NCBI GenBank assembly: GCA_034620365.1
Contig: JAQGEQ010000387.1
Span: 1 to 64,000 of the forward strand
From: Pegea sp. RAD2-039
Lineage: Eukaryota > Chordata > Thaliacea > Salpida > Salpidae
Direction of reading: 5' to 3'
DNA: 64,000 nt
Notes under the pieces: generated by a model
The model's database searches: none
Told to the model about the DNA's origin: nothing
What the model saw: the letters and a program-made list of their open reading frames with translations, nothing else
Part shown: piece by piece, positions 1-12,652 of the stretch
Numbering within the stretch: position 1 is the stretch's first letter
Layout: each line of letters begins with the position of its first letter
Made by a program: the position numbers and the translations under genes

Positions 1-2310
1 AGAGGTTGTATAACCTTGGTAAAGCAAGCAATCATCTCTGAAATATTTTCTGATAATAAATATATATGATTTACAGGATGCATATCTCAATCTTATGATC
101 AGTTAATGGTCTTGGGTTATAATTTGCTTGAAGTTATAATTTGAACTTGGATAACTTTTTATGGAAAATACAATTAGTGAGTAAGTTGAATAAAGTGAAC
201 TTCTATTATTTACAGATAATACGATCAAATTAATTTAGATCAAAACTTTATTTCATTTATCTAAACAGTTCTAGGATAATGTGAAAAAACTTGAAAAGGT
301 TTTCTAGCTTTGAAATACTTACATAAAATTTTATATGGTATCACTAAAATCTGTTTCATATGCAGTTTCATCTGAAACATTATTTCATAAAAATATAAAT
401 AAATAATTTTAAATATTATAACTAGTATGAATATTATATTTATTTTATATAATAACTAAATAATTTATAATAATATAAGAACTTATATGACAGCAAAGTG
501 AATTATTTAAAGGTAGAAAAAAAAACTAATTATAGATTTTTCTTATGAAAATTTTATAACCATAACAATTTATAACCCCAAGAGAAAAAGTTTGACTAAA
601 TATTTTTAACTTTTATATTTTAATCTTGTTGTTTTACCAAAATGTAGAACTTTCTACTACACAGTAAAATTTTATTTTTTATTTTATTCAATGTTTATCT
701 GTTAGTAACAGTTTTTAAAAGTTCAGACGTTTATATTGATTAGAAAAATAAATAAATCATTCAAATTATTGATTTGAAGTTGGTAAAATATATAATATGA
801 TAATTATCTTTGGTTGTAAATAAGCTTTAAGAACAAAAAATCATTTTTTTATTTGAAAGAAGATTGCGGTTTTAGCAAATAATATGCATCCTTCTATCAA
901 TTGACATTTTTAAGAAAATTTTATTGTTAGAGTATTATTCTTATTTCAACTTAAAATTTGTGTGAAATGAACATTTTGTATATTTTAGTCTACAAAATTT
1001 TACTTTTTGTAACAGAAATGTTCTATCCGCTAGAAAGTGCGATATATAGATAGCAAAAATATATTTTGGGGTTTTTCAGCTTGCCAGTCACTAATCAAGT
1101 AGCTTAAGCTAGTAAGATTACGTAAACACAATTATTGAAGTAAAAAGAGCATCAAAAACGTTCAATATAAGCCACAAAAGATGAAAATAATTTATAATAA
1201 TCTATTTCTTGGCAGTAAGAATTGAACTGAGGTAAGATGCTACGGGTCGTGAATAAGATTAGAAAGTGAAAGTAAATAACATCATTAAACAAAAGTTGAA
1301 AAAGTTTCAAACTCAGTTAAGTTTATTTATTATATTTTAATCATGTAAATAATCTCAACTTCTTCATTTAAATTGAAAGTATAAACGTTCTGGATAACTC
1401 AAAGGTCTCTATATAAAGATAAAGAGTTTTAATATTTGTTGAATTTACGATCATCTAGATTTGTGATGAAAACATCAATTAGTTTTATAAAAGATTTGTT
1501 TAAACTATGATAACTTACTAAGTTTGGAGTAAAAGTCAAATAATTTTCAAAATTTTAAATTGTATCGTAAACATAATTTCTTTGACTAATTTCAAATTAT
1601 TGACAATCAAACAACTAATATATTTGTGTGAGGAGTTTTCAAAACATTTCTACTTCAGCGTATATTTGTATTATAAACTAAACATGTCAATAAATACGTT
1701 TTTTATTAAACTACCTTTCTATTTTATTAACAATCAAAGGTTAAACTGAAATGTCACCGATATTCAACTTGTTGGTTTATGTTTTCACAAATTTTATCAC
1801 TGAAATGATGCAGTTATTAACACCTGATATTTTGATATAAAGCAATTTCTAAATCATTTCGTTTCTAAATAAAGATGATTTTCAAAAATTCTTCTTTTAA
1901 TAAATTATTTATTTCAATAGTAACAAGTTTAGATAAAAATTAGATTGTTCATGCTTACCTTTAAGCTAAACGTTTTTAAAATTATTATAACCAAATGACT
2001 TAGATAAGAGATAACAAAAAAAGTTTACAAACTGAAGAAGATTACATTTTTTTCCAAAAACTCTAAACTTTAAATTTCCGTAGAACTTTTTCATCATTTG
2101 TTTAAACACAAAAGGTATTTTTTTCGGTTTTTCATTTTATGTTTTTTTGGTATACTTTACACTTATTAGAATTACATAAACATTGTTACAAGTTTTAAAT
2201 TATTGTAAGTTTGAATATGTATGTAATAATTATTATCAAAGAAAAAGAGATTATTTAATCGTAGATATTTTCTAAAGCCTTTATAACAACTTTAAAAAAG
2301 AATTCGTTTG
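1..2310. other. No gene seen; AT-rich non-coding DNA
   Basis: No open frame above background. Only the CTCF-like site at 1024 and one isolated CTGTTTCA (351-358) stand out. No unit of families A-F recognised. Confidence 0.6.
1024..1042 (+). promoter_or_regulatory. CTCF-like site, one-base insertion
   Basis: TCCGCTAGAAAGTGCGAT: like the 47104 and 51013 sites with an extra A. Isolated; no promoter-like unit within 1 kb. Confidence 0.3.
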
Positions 2311-2429
2311 AACTTGATATCACAAACTCTAGATAGTGACAAAGTAATAAATGATGAAAAACTAACGAAGGATTATTCTGATGTAGTTTGTGTTGAATGA
2401 TATTTTTAGAGTTTAAATATTTTTCAACG
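2311..2429 (-). promoter_or_regulatory. Family A unit 1
   Basis: Core GTTTGTGATATCAA (2314-2327) preceded by CTAGA. The palindrome-like GTTGAAAAATATTTAAAC (2411-2429) ends 102 bp from the core. The TATA-like box has decayed to TTATTAC. Confidence 0.6.
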
Positions 2430-2659
2430 AAATTTTAATTAATAAATCAGTTAAATAAATTGTTACCATTTTTTTATGAGAAATGACATAACAACTTCAA
2501 GTAAAAATTTTATATCGATTTCAAGTACGTTACTTGTATTATTTCATATAAATATAAATAAAAATATGTAATTTTTAATAATATTATTTTGGGTTTGTCG
2601 TTTTACCAAAGTGTTGAAATTAGTATTACAACAACAAAAATTAAATTATTTTTAAATTT

Positions 2660-2960
2660 TTCTATTTAATGGTGATATTAAATGTAGATTTTTTTGATGA
2701 TGAGATTTAATTAAATTTTATTTTAAAGAAAATACAATCTCCGTATTACTTACTTATGAAAACTACTTAGTTGGTAAACAGATGCAAAAGTGAATCTTCC
2801 AAATATTGCATTTATAAATACTGGTTTTGGTATTTCAGTGAAAAAGGAATTTTTAAATGTTATTTATAAGCTGGATATAACCTTATGTTTGTGGTTTCAT
2901 CGAAAATTATTTATACTTTAATCATTTAAAATGATATTCAAAAGATGATTACGATTTTTA
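2660..2960 (+). repeat. Direct copy of 45570-45870 (family B block)
   Basis: GATGATGAGATTTAATTAA, AACAGATGCAAAAGTG, ATTGCATTTATAAATACTGG and TTTGTGGTTTCATCG recur in the same order at 45570-45870. Confidence 0.85.
2780..2905 (+). promoter_or_regulatory. Family B unit 1
   Basis: Imperfect palindrome GATGCAAAAGTGAATC near 2780-2797, TATA-like TTATAAG (2873), core CTTATGTTTGTGGTTTCATC (GTTTGTGG at 2887). Distance 107 bp. Confidence 0.65.
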
Positions 2961-3059
2961 CTAAAGTAATTTTGTTTAATTTATTAATTTAATGATGTAA
3001 AGCTTTTTTTAGTTTTTTTGAAGATCACATTAAATATAGAAATTATAAATGGTTGAGAG

Positions 3060-3290
3060 ATGCAACAACTGTTAGAACTTATATAAAAATTTAAAAATAT
3101 ATTTTGTAGTGAGTTAAAGGAATAGAATTACTATCTAATGAAAAAACAAATTCAAAATGGTTTATTATTTTTCTCTTTTTATTAAATAGAATTTTGTCTT
3201 GCTTGGTGACTACGCAAGAAAAATTAATATTTGTTTTAACTAAATATAAATACTTATGTCTCAGAAAGTTTTTTATTCAATTTCGAAAGT
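3060..3290 (+). repeat. Segment inverted at 8730-8960
   Basis: GTCTTGCTTGGTGACTACGC and AAATACTTATGTCTCAGAAA recur reverse-complemented at 8750-8840. Both hold the CTTGC ... GCAAG palindrome. Confidence 0.8.
3198..3218 (+). promoter_or_regulatory. CTTGC ... GCAAG palindrome
   Basis: CTTGC and GCAAG arms around TTGGTGACTAC. The inverted copy is at 8812-8832, with decayed relatives at 55138 and 28913. It lies about 310 bp downstream of family B unit 1, the place where other family B units have a CTCF-like site. Confidence 0.4.
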
Positions 3291-3299
3291 TAATTTGTG

Positions 3300-4430
3300 G
3301 TAAACTGTATTCAATATTTAAGTAATAAAAATTACATTTGCTTTTAACTATCAAAATATACATGTTGTAAAAGTTATAATTGTTATCCGTAAACATCAGC
3401 TCAAATATTTTATATAAAGTTAAATGTAACTGTTAGAAAATTTTATAGTTATTTTATATTAGCTTAGTTGCTTTCTTATTTGAATTTACTGAAAAAATTA
3501 ATTTTTGATTTTAATAAAAAAAATCAAAATTGTTATTTTAGGTTTAGAGTAACATCATAACAATATTTTTTCAAAAATAATATCAGTAAATTATACATAA
3601 TATTTGAAATACTTTTTTTTTTACAACCATACATAAATATATTTTTGCAAACATTACTTCAAGTTAAAGTCAATAATTTGAAAGTTTCTTTGTTTTATCT
3701 ATTTGATCAAAAAGTCGTGTTATATAACAAAAAGAGGCAAAAAAAACAAAATTTCTAAAGTTGTTAATTTCGTCTTTCGTAAGTCTATAGTAGTAAAATT
3801 ACATTTTAAAAATTATTAAAATTTTATTCTTCTTAAAATCATTTTTTTTCTTATTAATCATACAAACTTAATTGTATATCTGACTTTGCAAATTAAGAAT
3901 AGTTTATTTCTTCTTTGTTAATTATGCAAAATAATAGAATTTAATTGTTTCTTTAAATAAAAATAATTTTTTGATGACAAGCCAAAGGTTAAATAGTAAT
4001 TTTGACATTAAAACTGATACATAATTTATTAAAAAATTAAGATGTAATCAATTTGTTATGCAAACGAAATTAGTTTAAGGTTGTAAGTAGTTGAGATATT
4101 AATCTTGTAAGAAGTTTTATTTGAGTCAGATTTAAAGTGATTTCTACATTAATGCTTCAATAGAAACTTAGTGGTCGTGCTGACAAATAAACATTAAAAG
4201 AAAATCAAGTCAGAAGCCATGTTAGTTTTTTGTTCTTAAACTGCTTATAACAATTATAGACTATATAATCTTTGTTTACATACTCATCAAATATATATTT
4301 TTAGATAATCAAATACTACAAAAAAATCACTTCTTATAATAATAACTAATTTCAGTTGTTTAATCTATTTTCAAGATAAATAATATAATGTTTCGAAATC
4401 ATATTAAGATTGAAATATTTTTTATGTTTG
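3300..4430. other. No gene seen
   Basis: AT-rich sequence with poly-A/poly-T runs; no promoter-like core, no RNA gene and no mobile element recognised. Confidence 0.55.
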
Positions 4431-4431
4431 A

Positions 4432-4448
4432 TAGCGCACTATAGTGGA
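4432..4448 (-). promoter_or_regulatory. CTCF-like site
   Basis: The minus strand reads TCCACTATAGTGCGCTA. Paralogue of 47104 with CCAC for CCGC. Confidence 0.4.
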
Positions 4449-4739
4449 AATGAAAACTTCAAATAGAATTACAGTTTTTAAAAAAAGTTTATCAAATTTT
4501 ATTGAAAATGTTTACAGTTGATCACTAGCAATGATTTTATGTATACTGTAAAGTATATTTACAGTTTTAGAAAATTAAAAGTTTATTTATTTATTTTATT
4601 GCATGTACAAAACTGTTTTCACTTTAGGGTGACATGCTTGAATTCATTTCCACAAAATCAAAGTTGATTCTAAATAAGTAACTTTATTATTATGAATAAA
4701 ATAGATAGTTACCAAAAAATCTTTATTATTAATTTCCTA

Positions 4740-5350
4740 ATCATAAATTAAAATTTGATCTTTTCACTCGTAGCGCCACATAGCGGTTATCGTATTTTGG
4801 TTACAACAACAAATCTTTGAAACTTAATTAGTATTTTATTCAACCACTTAAATGAACTGTACAATTTGTAGATTGGTGCATGTTTTGTGCTACAAAGCAA
4901 ACTAATATTTTTTCCTTATGTTTTTTATTGTTAAAAAATAAATGATAAGGATTTTCTTGTAAATATTTCATATACAGAGTTAAATCGTTAAAAATTTAAT
5001 TTCAATTTAACTAATTATTCCAAATGCCACATAAAAGTTTAAGTAAAAAATAGTTTCCACAGGGGTTTCCCAAATAGTCCATAGTTAACACAATTTCTAA
5101 TAAGAGTGCAAAAAAATTTTTGGTTAAGTGATATAATTCTATTTGTAGATTACAAGATTGCTTTAAATTTATTTAAATAAATAATCACAGAAACAAGATA
5201 TATGGTATTATAAACGTATAATTGGTAATTTATTAAATATAAATTTTAATTTTGCTGCTTATTTATCTATTTTAACTAGAATTACTTGTTTATTATGTGT
5301 TTAGAAATACTAATTTTGGTCACAGAAAAGTTTTTATTGATTACTTTGAA
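4740..5350 (+). repeat. Direct copy of 60040-60600
   Basis: Same strand as 60040-60600: a GC-rich motif, GTAGATTGGTGCATGTTTTG, ATAATTCTATTTGTAGATTA and TTTTAACTAGAATT in the same order. The first third is also present inverted at 45940-46080. Confidence 0.82.
4771..4788 (-). promoter_or_regulatory. CTCF-like site
   Basis: The minus strand reads AACCGCTATGTGGCGCTA: close to the consensus except one centre base. Paralogue of 46058 and 60058. Confidence 0.5.
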
Positions 5351-5916
5351 TATTATATATATATTTTAATGTAATTGATAAATTCTTTTAAAAATATTTC
5401 TTGAAGTCAAATGTAGATTTATTTATAATAACTAAATATATAAAAACTAAAAAAGATTGAAAAATATAACCTAATTGTATTCACATTATATGAATAAAAG
5501 AAATATTTTGACTATAGTTTCAAAAAAATTGCTTGAAAAGCTAGACGGTTAATTATGAAAAAGAAAATACAACTCGTAATAAATAGTTTTTATTTTTACT
5601 TTTCAAAAAAACTTTTCTGAAACTATTTCCAGAAATATTTTGAAGATCAAACCAACAGAATTTCTAAACCTTATAATACTCACAATTTTTAGTAAGTAAA
5701 TTGTACTTAGTTTTTCAAAAACCTAAAATTGTAACAATCGCGACAAATAAATTTCTTTTAAAGCATCAAAGTAACTTTAAATTAAATTAAACTTCGTAAC
5801 AAACTTACTTTTAATCTATTTATAATCTTAACCTACTTTAGTTTACTACGAAAATAGATTTATAGTCAAATTTTCTTATCAACTTAAAAATCGATTTTTC
5901 TATTTCAGCATTATCT

Positions 5917-6084
5917 GTCAACAAGAAGTTTATTATTGAAACTAGAAAATTTTAATCGTTTGAACTTGATCCCACAAACACTAGATTTCAGAAAAGTTTA
6001 TAAATAATATAAAGTACATTCAAACTGGACGCTACAGTCGTGTGAGAATCATTTTGAAATTTGGAGTTGAATTACCTTTCAACG
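5917..6084 (-). promoter_or_regulatory. Family A unit 2
   Basis: Palindrome CGTTGAAAGGTAATTCAAC (6066-6084), TATA-like TTATAAAC (5996-6003), core CTAGTGTTTGTGGGATCAAG, then CTTCTTGTTGACA about 54 bp downstream. Palindrome-to-core distance 105 bp. Confidence 0.68.
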
Positions 6085-7367
6085 ATATATTAATTAAGTA
6101 GAATAACTTGAGTTTCTATTCTTTACAACAAACAACAACAAAATAATTTAGTTCAAAGCTCTTGTAAACATCGATACTGACAACGTGATAGAATGTTTAG
6201 AAATACAAAACTTTTATTTCAGCAAAATTAGTATTTCTACTTCTACTTTAGATTAAAAAATAAAATTAATCAGCAAGTACATCTGAAGAAAAAATCAGAC
6301 TTTAATGATTTTAACTATTTTCTATTTTTAAAAATGTTCTTTTACAACCTTACACTTTAAAACATACAGTAATTCCATCAAACTTGAAATATTCATAAAA
6401 TTCTATTCAAATTGAAGACTAAATTAAAATCAAATTAAATAGAATACTTTACAAGTTGTAAATTTTTGTTTTATTTTTCTAATACTAAAATAAATTTTAA
6501 AAAGATGACATCAGTAAACGTTTTGATAATTTTTGGTTTTTAGAGGTGAAGTCATCAGATGATGCTTTTCAGCAAGTAATCAGAAGACATTTAAGTTGTT
6601 TTCTGGCTAAAATTAAGAATCATAATAAGTAAGGCTTCCAGTAATAGATTTATTAAATTAGATTTAAGGCAAGTTGATTTAAAGTAACCAAAAATTTAGA
6701 TGTCTAATACTAAGCAGTTTAATAATTAATTAATATTAGGAAGATTCTTCAAGTTAGAGTTTTAGTGATACAAATATCCTTGAAACATTGAGTTATGAAG
6801 AATTATGAATTTTATTTTCTAATTTAAACTAATATTTTCTGAGTAAATAAAAAAAGTAAATAAATAAAAAGAAAATTAATATTAAAAAGCAGAATTTTAA
6901 ATTATCAAAGAATCTCAGTAAAAGCAAATTGTTATTATTTCTTATTTTGAAAAATACCTTTTTGATAAACAGATGCAAAATAAAGTAAAAGTAGCAAAAC
7001 AACTGATTTATTCAATCATAAAAATTAAAATTACTGAAGTTATTTCTTTTAGTGTTAATTTTAGATTTTTATTATAATATATTATTCATTAATATAAGTT
7101 TTTATTTAAAGTAATTACCAAATTAAGAATAGTTATAGGTTTTAAGGTTAATTATTTTTATTAAAAAGAAAAGAAATTTCAAATAAAACTCAATATGAAG
7201 CAGATATTAGTGATGCTATAAATAATTTTTTTTGATTAACTGAAAGTTAACTTTTTTGAACGTCCTACCTCATTATCAGATAAGTCTTTACAAAAGTAAA
7301 TGAAATTATTTTTATGTCGTTTTTTCTACATAATAGATACTGAAGTTCTCTTTAGTGATATAATTTT

Positions 7368-7532
7368 CGTTGAACAATATGTCAACTCCAAATAAGGTTT
7401 CAAAAGACCATTTATAACTAGCTTAGCATTTTTTTTAATTTCCTTATTTATCACTCTGTCGTAATCTAGAGTTTGTGGGGTCAATCTTAAACAAATTTGT
7501 TTTTACAATTTTAATATTAATTTGTTGTTGAT
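7368..7532 (+). promoter_or_regulatory. Family A unit 3
   Basis: Palindrome CGTTGAACAATATGTCAAC (7368-7386), core AATCTAGAGTTTGTGGGGTC with GTTTGTGG at 7471, and TTTGTTGTTGAT at +50. Distance 103 bp. The TATA-like box is weak (CTTATTTATC). Confidence 0.65.
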
Positions 7533-8299
7533 AAAAAAAGTTTTTTTGTAAAGATTTAAATAAATTTTTTGATAACGTTGAGATTAGTGAAATAAAAGTA
7601 ATTAAGGTATAATTATGAAATGTAGAAATAATATAGTAACTTGATAAATAAAATTGAGTTCTGGATTACTGAATACTGTTTCTTCTCATGTTTTATCTGC
7701 AGTTTATTTGCAGATAAATACAGAGAAAATTGTAATTAGATAATTTAATAAAATACAAATTAAAAATGGCTCAATCAGGCTTTTCAATATCCAAATTCGT
7801 CGATCTTAGAACAAAAAGTCGATTTTTTATTATTCCAATTAATTTTTATTAAAACTAAAATCCATAAAAAAACAGAACATGAAAAGTCTTACACATAAAA
7901 TACTTTACAAACAATTAATTTAAATATTTTGTTGCAAAATCTTTTTCTGCTCTGTTATATAAACAAGTTTCTTCAAAATATTTTTGCTTTACTAAAAGAT
8001 TCAACATTTTAGAGGTTGTATCAAACAAGTCGTTTATTGAAGATTTTAAAATTATTTTAAAATATTTAAACTTACGAAAAAGTTACTACAAAAAACTTGC
8101 TTTTTAAGACTAATGTAAATAAACTGTTCATAAATGTTTATAAATAATTTGACTTTTCTTATATTGTTTGTAAAACATAAACAAAATAAAATGAACTAAA
8201 AAGTTGCTTGAAAAAACAGAAGTTTAAAATTCAAGCTAATAAATAAAAGAATATAAAAATTTTTAGATTTCTTACTATTACAAGTAATTGTAAAATAAA

Positions 8300-8370
8300 T
8301 AGATGTAAGAGTGCATCTTGCATAATTCGTAGTGATAATAGCTTTTTATATAATTCAATTAATAGAAGAA
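8300..8370 (+). promoter_or_regulatory. Family B palindrome with TATA-like box, core lost
   Basis: AGATGTAAGAGTGCATCTTG (8301-8320) and TTTTATATAATTCAATT (8344) but no GTTTGTGG-type core. The same state is seen at 55862. Confidence 0.4.
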
Positions 8371-8436
8371 GTATATTGATATATCTATGATTTTCGTAAA
8401 AAATAGAAGTTATTCAAATTATTTTCTAATTGATTC

Positions 8437-8562
8437 TTGTTTAAAAGTATTTGGACTCCAAGTTAAATTTTAAATAGCCACTGATTATTGTTAAAATAAA
8501 CAACGTGAATTTTTGATTATTTATTACTTTGTCGCAATCTAGAGTTCAGTTGGTATCAATTT
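8437..8562 (+). promoter_or_regulatory. Family A unit 4, variant core
   Basis: CAATCTAGAGTTCAGTTGG replaces the usual core; the same variant occurs at 56147. The upstream element is degenerate (TTTAAAAGTATTTGG), 107 bp away. Confidence 0.55.
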
Positions 8563-8729
8563 CAGACAAATTCTTTCTTAAATTTGTTATAAGATTTTCA
8601 AAAACTTTTCACAATTAATTAATTTCTTTATTCTTTCATAAAATTAATACAAACAGATTCAAACGAAAAATAGTCTAAAAGTTGTAACAATATTTATGTA
8701 AATCTAATAAAAGTATTAGATACGTAAAA

Positions 8730-9300
8730 CTTAATCGATTTAGAAATTTAATAAAAAACTTTCTGAGACATAAGTATTTATATTTATTTTAAACAAAGCT
8801 TAATTTTTTCTTGCGTAGTCACCAAGCAAGACATTCATCTATTTAATAGAAATAGAAAAACATTTAACTATTTAAAAAAATTCTTTCATTGTATAATAAT
8901 TTTATTCAATTTACTCACTAGAAAATATATTTAAATATCTTTAAAAGAATTTAAAATTAAATTTAGTTTAATCTCATCATCAAATAATCTACATTTAATT
9001 TCACCATTAAATATCATGAAGTTTGTTAAAGTTGTAAATTAACTCTGAGGAATACAAAAGTTCCTAGTTCAGTGTAAACGATTAATCGTAATTAAATAAA
9101 TCGTTATAAGGCAAATATAAACACAAATTTAACGAATATAAATTTTATATATAATATTCAAGCTAATGTTTACTAATATTAATTTTAACTATTGCAGAAT
9201 ATATTTTTCTATAGTTAAAAGCAAATGTAATTTTGATAATATGAATAGTATATGCAGGTTAAATTAAATATTTTAAATTAATTAAAAACCCATTTATTAT
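8730..9300 (-). repeat. Composite of inverted copies of 3060-3290 and 45240-45610
   Basis: 8730-8960 is the reverse complement of 3060-3290. 8960-9300 is the reverse complement of 45240-45610 (CATGATATTTAATGGTGAAA and ATTATCAAAATTACATTTG on the minus strand). Confidence 0.75.
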
Positions 9301-10140
9301 AACTTTTTGCTTTTATCGTTTGCGTTCTCTAGCAAATAGAATATCTTGGCTAATAACAAATATCTAATAATTTAGTAGCCGCTGATTAAATTGCTTTAAT
9401 GGTTTGTATGATTTTTAAATTATTTTGAAGATCAAACGAAAATAATCCGTGAGTCTTAAAAAAGTCTCATTTTTAAAAACAAAAATTCACATGGTTTTGA
9501 TTTAATTTTTTATCGTCAGTACGATTGATCATTTTTAATTTTAATCATCGAAGTAGAATAAATTTAAATCTGAATTAAACAAAACTTCATAAGGAAAATA
9601 AAACTAATTTTATTTCTATAATAGTAAACTTATAAAAAATTTCTTATCAACTTTAAAATCAAATTTTCAATTTGAACAAAATTTGTCAACCAATTGCTTA
9701 TCAAAAAATTATAAAATTAATTTTATTTGAGTTTGATCCTATACACAATTTGGTGGCGCTGATAAATGAAGACTTTGTAAATTAAGTCAAAAGCCATTTG
9801 AATGTTTTGTTTTTAAATTGTGAATACTAACCGACTAGAAAGCTTATTTATATTTATAAATAAAAATTTCTTGTTTTTTCAAAAGTTTAACAATATTATT
9901 TAATATTTACATAGTTAATAAATAAACACAATGTATATAAGATATTTTTTTTTATGATTTCAACACAGATCTTTTAACTCACCAAATACATAAATTAATC
10001 AATTATGGTAAAAAATTAATTCAAGAAAATTAACGTTAAAAAAATTAAACATTATTCTACAAATATACAAATTATTAAACTAATCTATCCCATGAACGTT
10101 GAAAGTTTATTTATTTGTTTTTGAAGCCGAATTATTATAT

Positions 10141-10157
10141 CCGTTTGGTGACGCAAA
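10141..10157 (+). promoter_or_regulatory. GC-containing element TTGGTGACGCAAAC
   Basis: Conserved in the inverted partner at 29683-29699. Contains TGACGCAA, a CREB/C-EBP-like half site; also loosely like the CTCF-type motif. Confidence 0.35.
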
Positions 10158-11652
10158 CTGTAAGAAAGGTAATAAATTTGAACTTTTTAAACAATTTATT
10201 CAAATTTAATTTCCTGTATGCCCTACACACTATTTAAATTCTAAAATAACTTTTACTTTTGAATACCAAAAAATAAATGCGGTAATAGTTAACCTTTGTA
10301 AGAGTAAATATCATCTCGAGTATCATTTATACAGTTAAATGTAAAGGTTTAAAAATTTTATACTTTTCTTTAAGAATGAAACACTTTCTTATAATTCAAA
10401 TAGAATAATTCAATGTCTGTTTTTTAAATCCAATTAAAAAGGTTAAGTTTCGTTTTAAAACAAAAAATGAAAATAATTATAATACTAATAATCCAATTTA
10501 AAATCAGACCAAGTAAAGCATTTTATAATAATAATTCCAGTAACAATATCAATAAATTGAAGCAAGCATGATAATTTGATCAAATCAAAATATACAAGTT
10601 TTTACATCTTTTGTATATCCGCAGATATTTATAACTTTGGAAACATTTCTTCAAGTTATAATCAATAATGCTTTTTCATATTCACTTATTCATAAAAATT
10701 TTGTTATATATGGAAAAGAGACAAAATAAACAATTTAAAAAAATTTTGTATCCATTGTTTTGTAATTGTTTAATTTCGGAAATACACTTTAAAAATAATC
10801 AATTTTTTTATTTTGGTTTTGAAAAATTCTCCTATTTTATTAGTAATACAAATTTAATCGTATATTTAAACTTGTAAATATGAAAATTATAATTTATAAT
10901 TCGTCGTGATTATGCAAGACAAAAATTGTAAAATTCATTTTAATTTCCTGATATTAAATAAACGCTTAATACTAATAAAATATTCAAATTAGGGATTAGA
11001 TTTTGTTTTGTAAATCTTTTATTTTTATTAGATTAGTTTTTTCAATTTGTTTTATTAAAGAAATGAAAATCAAGAAAGCAGTTCATTTTTATTTAATAAA
11101 AACCACAATGTGTTTTGTTGCAAATTGTATAAACGTTTCTACAAATCCATAAATAAATTTATCAAATGATTATAATTAATAATGAAAAGATGTGAAATAC
11201 ATGACTTACTAATAAATTCTACCCAACATATAGCAGGAATTATTAATCTTAAAGTAACCTGGTTCATTATATTTGTTATCCTTTAATAAAAAAAGGATTT
11301 TCAAGAAATATTTATTTTGACAAAAAATAAGGATTTAACTCAAAGAAGATAGATTAAAATGTTGTTAAACCTTTTTGAAAATTATTTTAAAGATCAAACG
11401 AAAAACATTCTGAGTCTTATAGTACTCTCAATTTTCTATTTTAAAAACAAAAAGTCACATGGCTTTTGACTTAATTTAAATTTGTCAAAACGATGGATAA
11501 TTTTTAAAATTATTCATTGAAGTGGAAATAACTTTAAATCTAAATTAAATAAAACTTCATAAGAAAAATTAAACTAATTTGGTTTGTATAATAGTAAACT
11601 TGTAAAAAATTTTCTTATCGACTTTAAAATCAAATTTTCTATTTGAACAATA

Positions 11653-11804
11653 TTTGTCAACAAAATGTTTATCAAAAAAATTATAAAATTAATTTCATTT
11701 GAACTTGATCCCATACACTTCAGATTGCAACAACGTTTATAATAAATGAAAAGTTAAATAAAACTCAATCTTTCGTAAAGAATTTTTTTTCGTACTTTAC
11801 AACG
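11653..11804 (-). promoter_or_regulatory. Family A unit 5, upstream element partly deleted
   Basis: TTATAAACGTTGTTG then AATCTGAAGTGTATGGGATC, with TTTGTTGACAAA 54 bp after the core (11653-11664). Compared with 22048 and 28009, about 20 bp are missing between palindrome and TATA. Confidence 0.6.
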
Positions 11805-12219
11805 AAACTTTAAATAATAAATAATAGGTAATATGACAGATTTTTTACTAATTGAAAACTTTTCATTCAACAAAACTATTATTTTTCTTTTTATTATCAT
11901 CTATTCGAAATCATTAAATATCAGCTCGGCAATCTGTATTTATCTATCATGAGATAAAATATCAAATAGTATAAATTTGTTTCTAAAATTTTAAACATTG
12001 TAAATTGTTGCCTTCGATATTATCAATTTACAAAAAGTAAAAATTACTTTTATGAATGGAAATTTTATGAATTACTAACCTTTTCTACATTCGTAAAAAA
12101 CCAAATATTTTAAATGTATTATTTAATATCTTCTGTAAACTAAAAGTAATACCAAAAAAATATTAAAATTATATAAAATCATATATTTTTGTAAGTGTTT
12201 TTTTGATAACTAACCGTCT

Positions 12220-12237
12220 AGCGCCAAGTAGCGGAAG
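12220..12237 (-). promoter_or_regulatory. CTCF-like site
   Basis: The minus strand reads TTCCGCTACTTGGCGCTA. Two mismatches to CCRSYAGRKGGCRSY. Downstream of family B unit 2 by about 300 bp. Confidence 0.45.
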
Positions 12238-12498
12238 AGGGAATAGTTTATTTGGTTTTTGTAGTATTATCTTTTAGTCTTGATTTGTTTACACTTTTTT
12301 GCACTATCTAAAACAATAAAGATTTTAAATTGTCACCGTAACCAACGTACTATTAATTTTTAATTTATAAAATACTTAATATTTGAGTTAAACCAAGAAA
12401 TAAAATAACTGTTTTTGATGGAAGGTCAGTTTAATGATACTTAAATTTAATTTAAACTAATGTATCATTATAAAAAGAATATCAACAATAACTTTATC

Positions 12499-12652
12499 GA
12501 TTAATTAAAGCCATCGAAAAATTTACCGATACCACAAACATAAGATTGAATGAAAATAATATATAACCATAAAGCTTAAGGAGAAATGAAATCGTTTTAT
12601 CTCGTAATTTGAAATTAAGATAATATTTTGGAAGATGCACTTTTGCATATGG
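12499..12652 (-). promoter_or_regulatory. Family B unit 2
   Basis: ATATGCAAAAGTGCATCTTC (12632-12651), GGTTATATATT box, core AATCTTATGTTTGTGGTATC (CCACAAAC at 12532-12539 on plus), then a CTTTAATTAATCGATAAAG block about 28 bp downstream. Distance 110 bp. A CTCF-like site lies about 300 bp downstream. Confidence 0.7.

Larger units (their letters stand above)
7905..8640 (+). repeat. Direct copy of 55460-56240
   Basis: Long collinear similarity: CTCTGTTATATAAACAAGTT, ATTCAACATTTTAG.GGTTG, AAACAGAAGTTTAAAATTC, AGATGTAAGAGTGCATCTTG and a family A unit with a rare core variant GTTCAGTTGG in both copies. One of the least diverged direct pairs here. Confidence 0.88.

Noticed and set aside
351-358. 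C. elegans-type piRNA (Ruby) motif CTGTTTCA
   Set aside because: Only about three copies were seen (351, 13081, and 26674 on minus), roughly the number expected by chance at this composition, and without regular spacing to the units.
9730-9745. Another family A core (TTTGATCCTATACACAA)
   Set aside because: It lies at the arm boundary, has no AATCT part, no box and no palindrome at the usual distance; it may be a remnant only.
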